A DNA stretch of 8,965 nucleotides, from NCBI GenBank assembly GCA_947454285.1, contig CANGJO010000035.1:1-8965 (forward strand). Reading direction: 5' to 3'. Position numbers and translations under genes: made by a program. This document shows positions 6,914-8,965 of the stretch, one piece after another. The notes beneath the pieces were generated by a model. That model did not search any database. It was not told where the DNA came from and saw nothing but the letters and a program-made list of their open reading frames with translations. How positions within the stretch are numbered: the first letter of the stretch is position 1; each line of letters opens with the position of its first letter. This DNA is from Microbacteriaceae bacterium (GTDB taxonomy: Bacteria > Actinomycetota > Actinomycetes > Actinomycetales > Microbacteriaceae).

Positions 6914-8071
6914 TTAGCGGTTCGCGAATTCAGCGGCCTTGTCGGCAGCTTCATCCATGGTGTCAACGACAGTTACAAGTGGGTGGGCAGCCTGCTCAAG
7001 AATGAAGCGGCCCTCAAGAACGTTGTTACCGTCAAGGCGAACAACAAGAGGCTTAGTTGCCTTGTCGCCAAGAGTCTTCAACGCGCCAACGATTCCGTTT
7101 GCAACGGCGTCACAAGCGGTGATTCCACCGAATACGTTTACGAACACACTCTTTACCTGTGGGTCGTTCAAGATAACGTCAAGACCAGCAGCCATAACTT
7201 CTGCTGAAGCACCGCCACCAATGTCTAGGAAGTTTGCAGGGCGTACCTTGCCGTGCTTCTCACCTGCGTAAGCAACAACGTCCAGAGTTGACATCACAAG
7301 GCCTGCACCGTTTCCGATGATTCCTACTTCGCCGTCAAGCTTCACGTAGTTCAAGTCCATTGCCTTTGCCTTGGCCTCAAGTGGGTCAAGTGCGTCGCGC
7401 TCCATTGATTCGCGCTCGTGACGGAACTCAGCGTTGTCGTCTAGTGAAACCTTGCCATCTAGGGCAATTACTTCACCATCGGTGCTCAAGATAAGTGGGT
7501 TAACTTCAACCAGGGTTGCGTCTTCCTTTACGAACACGTCGTAAAGCTTTACGAACACCGGAGCAACCTTTTCAGCGGTTGCGTCATCGAAGCCACCCTG
7601 CTTTGCAATGCTCAATGCGGTTGCAAGATCAATACCCTTAGTTGCATCTACTGGCACCTTTGCCAACGCCTCTGGGCGCTCTTCGGCTAGCTGCTCAATT
7701 TCCATTCCACCCTCAACGCTGCAAAGCGAAAGGAAGGTGCGGTTTGATCTGTCTAGCAATACTGAGAAATAAAATTCTTTGTCGATCGATGCACCCTGAG
7801 CAACCATTACGCGCTTCACGATGTGACCCTTGATGTCTAGACCAAAGATGTTCTTTGAAAGTTCTTTTGCCTCTGCGGCAGACTTGGCGACTTTAACACC
7901 ACCGGCTTTTCCGCGGCCACCGGCTTTAACCTGTGCCTTTACAACTACAACTCCACCGATCTTGGCAGCGGCTGCCTCAACCTCTTCTGGAGTGTCTGCA
8001 GTTAGACCCTGCAGAACTGGGACGCCGTAGGCCTCGAACATGTCGCGGGCCTGGTATTCAAATAAATCCAC
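6914..8071 (-). CDS. sucC: Succinyl-CoA synthetase beta subunit
   Basis: SucC is the nucleotide- and succinate-binding subunit of succinyl-CoA synthetase. With the GTG start at 8071 the product is 385 residues and opens DLFEYQARDMFEAYGVPVL after the initiator Met, the standard SucC N-terminus. ATP-grasp features are visible: KAQVKAGGRGKAGG (45-58), the Mg-binding region EVNPL (189-193) and LDGK (204-207). The C-terminal CoA-ligase domain shows GIIGNGAGLVMSTLD (250-264), FLDIGGGAS (281-289), VNVFGGITACD (311-321) and LDGNNVLEGR (346-355). The frame continues upstream to an ATG at 8122, which would add 17 residues unlike the family, so I prefer the GTG. The site before it is weak (GGAA, six bases upstream). 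I cannot tell ATP from GTP specificity by eye. It is the first gene of the probable suc-perM-pur operon. Confidence 0.95.
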   Translation of the reverse strand: MDLFEYQARDMFEAYGVPVLQGLTADTPEEVEAAAAKIGGVVVVKAQVKAGGRGKAGGVKVAKSAAEAKELSKNIFGLDIKGHIVKRVMVAQGASIDKEFYFSVLLDRSNRTFLSLCSVEGGMEIEQLAEERPEALAKVPVDATKGIDLATALSIAKQGGFDDATAEKVAPVFVKLYDVFVKEDATLVEVNPLILSTDGEVIALDGKVSLDDNAEFRHERESMERDALDPLEAKAKAMDLNYVKLDGEVGIIGNGAGLVMSTLDVVAYAGEKHGKVRPANFLDIGGGASAEVMAAGLDVILNDPQVKSVFVNVFGGITACDAVANGIVGALKTLGDKATKPLVVRLDGNNVLEGRFILEQAAHPLVTVVDTMDEAADKAAEFANR

Positions 8072-8105
8072 TTTGATTCCATTCAGATATTTGGACAACC
8101 CTCTA

Positions 8106-8135
8106 AGTTTACGCTTCTGCAAAGGGGGCCTTGAA
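8106..8135 (-). promoter_or_regulatory. Candidate promoter for the suc-pur operon
   Basis: In the 99-base gap between pcrA and sucC the minus strand has TAAACT (8111-8106), a good TANNNT -10 element, and TTCAAG (8135-8130) 18 bases upstream, which matches TTGACA at only three positions. Transcription would begin near 8099, about 28 bases before the sucC GTG. The location is sensible, but the -35 is weak. Confidence 0.3.
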
Positions 8136-8170
8136 CACCGATACGGGCCTTAGCGGCCTAAAGTGAAGGT

Positions 8171-8965
8171 CTAAAGCTTGGTAATCGGGGCCACTTTGAC
8201 CAGCAGGCGCTTGGTGCCCACGCTGCCAAAGTGGATTTCGGCAGTCTGACGGGCGCCCTCGCCCGCGGTGGCAATTACCTTGCCCTTGCCAAAGTCCGAG
8301 TGCTCGATCATGTCGCCAACGGCAAGCTGCAGACCCTCGTTGTTTCGAACAGACGAGATTGCCCCGGACCAAACCTTTTTCTCTTTAGTAGAAGGAGTGC
8401 CGCCATAACCACCGGATGATTCGCTGCTGCCAGAACCATAACCTTGTGAATCTGCGATTGATTCGCGGTAACGACTTGATGGAAGCCCACGACCAGAACC
8501 TGATTCACGCCAGTCGATTAGATCGGCAGGAATTTCTTGCAGGTAGCGCGAAGGCATTGCCGATTCCGATTCACCAAAGGTAGTGCGGTTCATGGCAAGC
8601 GATAGGTGCAACTTCTTGCGCGCACGAGTGATGCCAACGTAGAACAGTCGGCGTTCCTCGGCCATGCCGCCAGGAGTGATAAAGCTCATGCGGTGAGGCA
8701 GCAAGCCCTCTTCGATTCCGGTTAGGAACACAGCCTCATACTCTAGACCCTTGGCGGTGTGCAGGGTCATCAGTGAAACAGTTCCAGATTCGTCATCCAG
8801 TTCGTCAGCGGCAGCAACCAGCGCAACTTCGTTCAAAAAGTCAGGCAGGCGACCTTCTGGATTATTGCGCTGGAATTCGCGAGCAACCGATACAAGTTCC
8901 TCAAGGTTCTCAACGCGCGCTTCGTCTTGAGGGTCCTTGCTGTTGCGCAGCGATTCAAGCAGTCC
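8171..8965 (-). CDS. pcrA: ATP-dependent DNA helicase UvrD/PcrA, C-terminal part
   Basis: The frame is open from the right window edge to a TAG at 8171, giving the last 264 residues of an SF1A 3'-5' DNA helicase used in excision repair and replication-conflict resolution. Residues here are counted from the window edge. VSLMTLHTAKGLEYEAVFL (63-81) is helicase motif V, and AEERRLFYVGITRARKKL (102-119) is motif VI with its ATP-contacting arginine. These are followed by SRYLQEIP, a Ser/Gly-rich flexible linker at about 146-200, and a C-terminal Tudor-like domain (about 211-264: VGDMIEHSDFGKGKV, then HFGSVGTKRLLVKVAPITKL) that in PcrA/UvrD binds RNA polymerase. The N-terminal Walker motifs lie outside the window. 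UvrD1 and PcrA names are used interchangeably in actinobacteria. The gene is separated from sucC by 99 bases, with only a weak GC-rich hairpin near 8146-8158. Confidence 0.95.
   Translation of the reverse strand, partial: GLLESLRNSKDPQDEARVENLEELVSVAREFQRNNPEGRLPDFLNEVALVAAADELDDESGTVSLMTLHTAKGLEYEAVFLTGIEEGLLPHRMSFITPGGMAEERRLFYVGITRARKKLHLSLAMNRTTFGESESAMPSRYLQEIPADLIDWRESGSGRGLPSSRYRESIADSQGYGSGSSESSGGYGGTPSTKEKKVWSGAISSVRNNEGLQLAVGDMIEHSDFGKGKVIATAGEGARQTAEIHFGSVGTKRLLVKVAPITKL

Noticed and set aside
8126..8158. Repeated GGGCCTT/GGCC motifs and a short GGCC-TTAGC-GGCC hairpin after pcrA as a terminator or regulatory array
   Set aside because: GGCC is self-complementary, the stem is four pairs, and there is no T-rich tail, so neither a terminator nor a repeat array is supported.

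Overview
The window looks like ordinary chromosome of an actinobacterium, most likely a small-genome, medium-GC member of the Microbacteriaceae (the Rhodoluna/Aquiluna type of freshwater or marine lineage). This rests on three things: the order sucC-sucD-perM-purN-purH, which is also found in Mycobacterium; the DUF6350/PerM membrane protein, which is an actinobacterial family; and roughly balanced base composition rather than the high GC of soil actinobacteria. The genus is an inference, not a reading.

All seven genes lie on the minus strand, so transcription runs from the right end to the left. In that direction they are: the C-terminal part of the UvrD/PcrA helicase (8965-8171, cut by the window edge); sucC and sucD (succinyl-CoA synthetase beta and alpha); a nine-helix PerM-like membrane protein; purN and purH (late purine synthesis); icd (NADP-dependent isocitrate dehydrogenase); and the N-terminal 360 codons of a secreted glycine-rich protein with an Ig-like domain (1082-1, cut by the window edge).

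Gaps inside sucC-sucD-perM-purN-purH are 20, 31, 21 and 12 bases, so these five probably form one operon with a promoter in the 99-base gap after pcrA. icd follows purH after 60 bases and may be read through or have its own promoter. A perfect 15-bp inverted repeat followed by a T-rich tract ends the icd unit. The metabolic theme is the TCA cycle (Icd, SucCD) plus the two 10-formyl-tetrahydrofolate-dependent transformylase steps of purine synthesis (PurN, PurH). PerM links the cluster to cell division by family knowledge only.

There is no gene-free stretch above 300 bases, and I saw no tRNA, rRNA, CRISPR, insertion sequence or phage signature. The core genes are conventional. The unusual part is 1-1165: a secreted glycine-rich surface-type protein with no usable ribosome binding site, whose start lies just past the icd terminator palindrome, and two consensus DnaA-box sequences in the same 83-base gap. 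I found no convincing undescribed multi-gene system.
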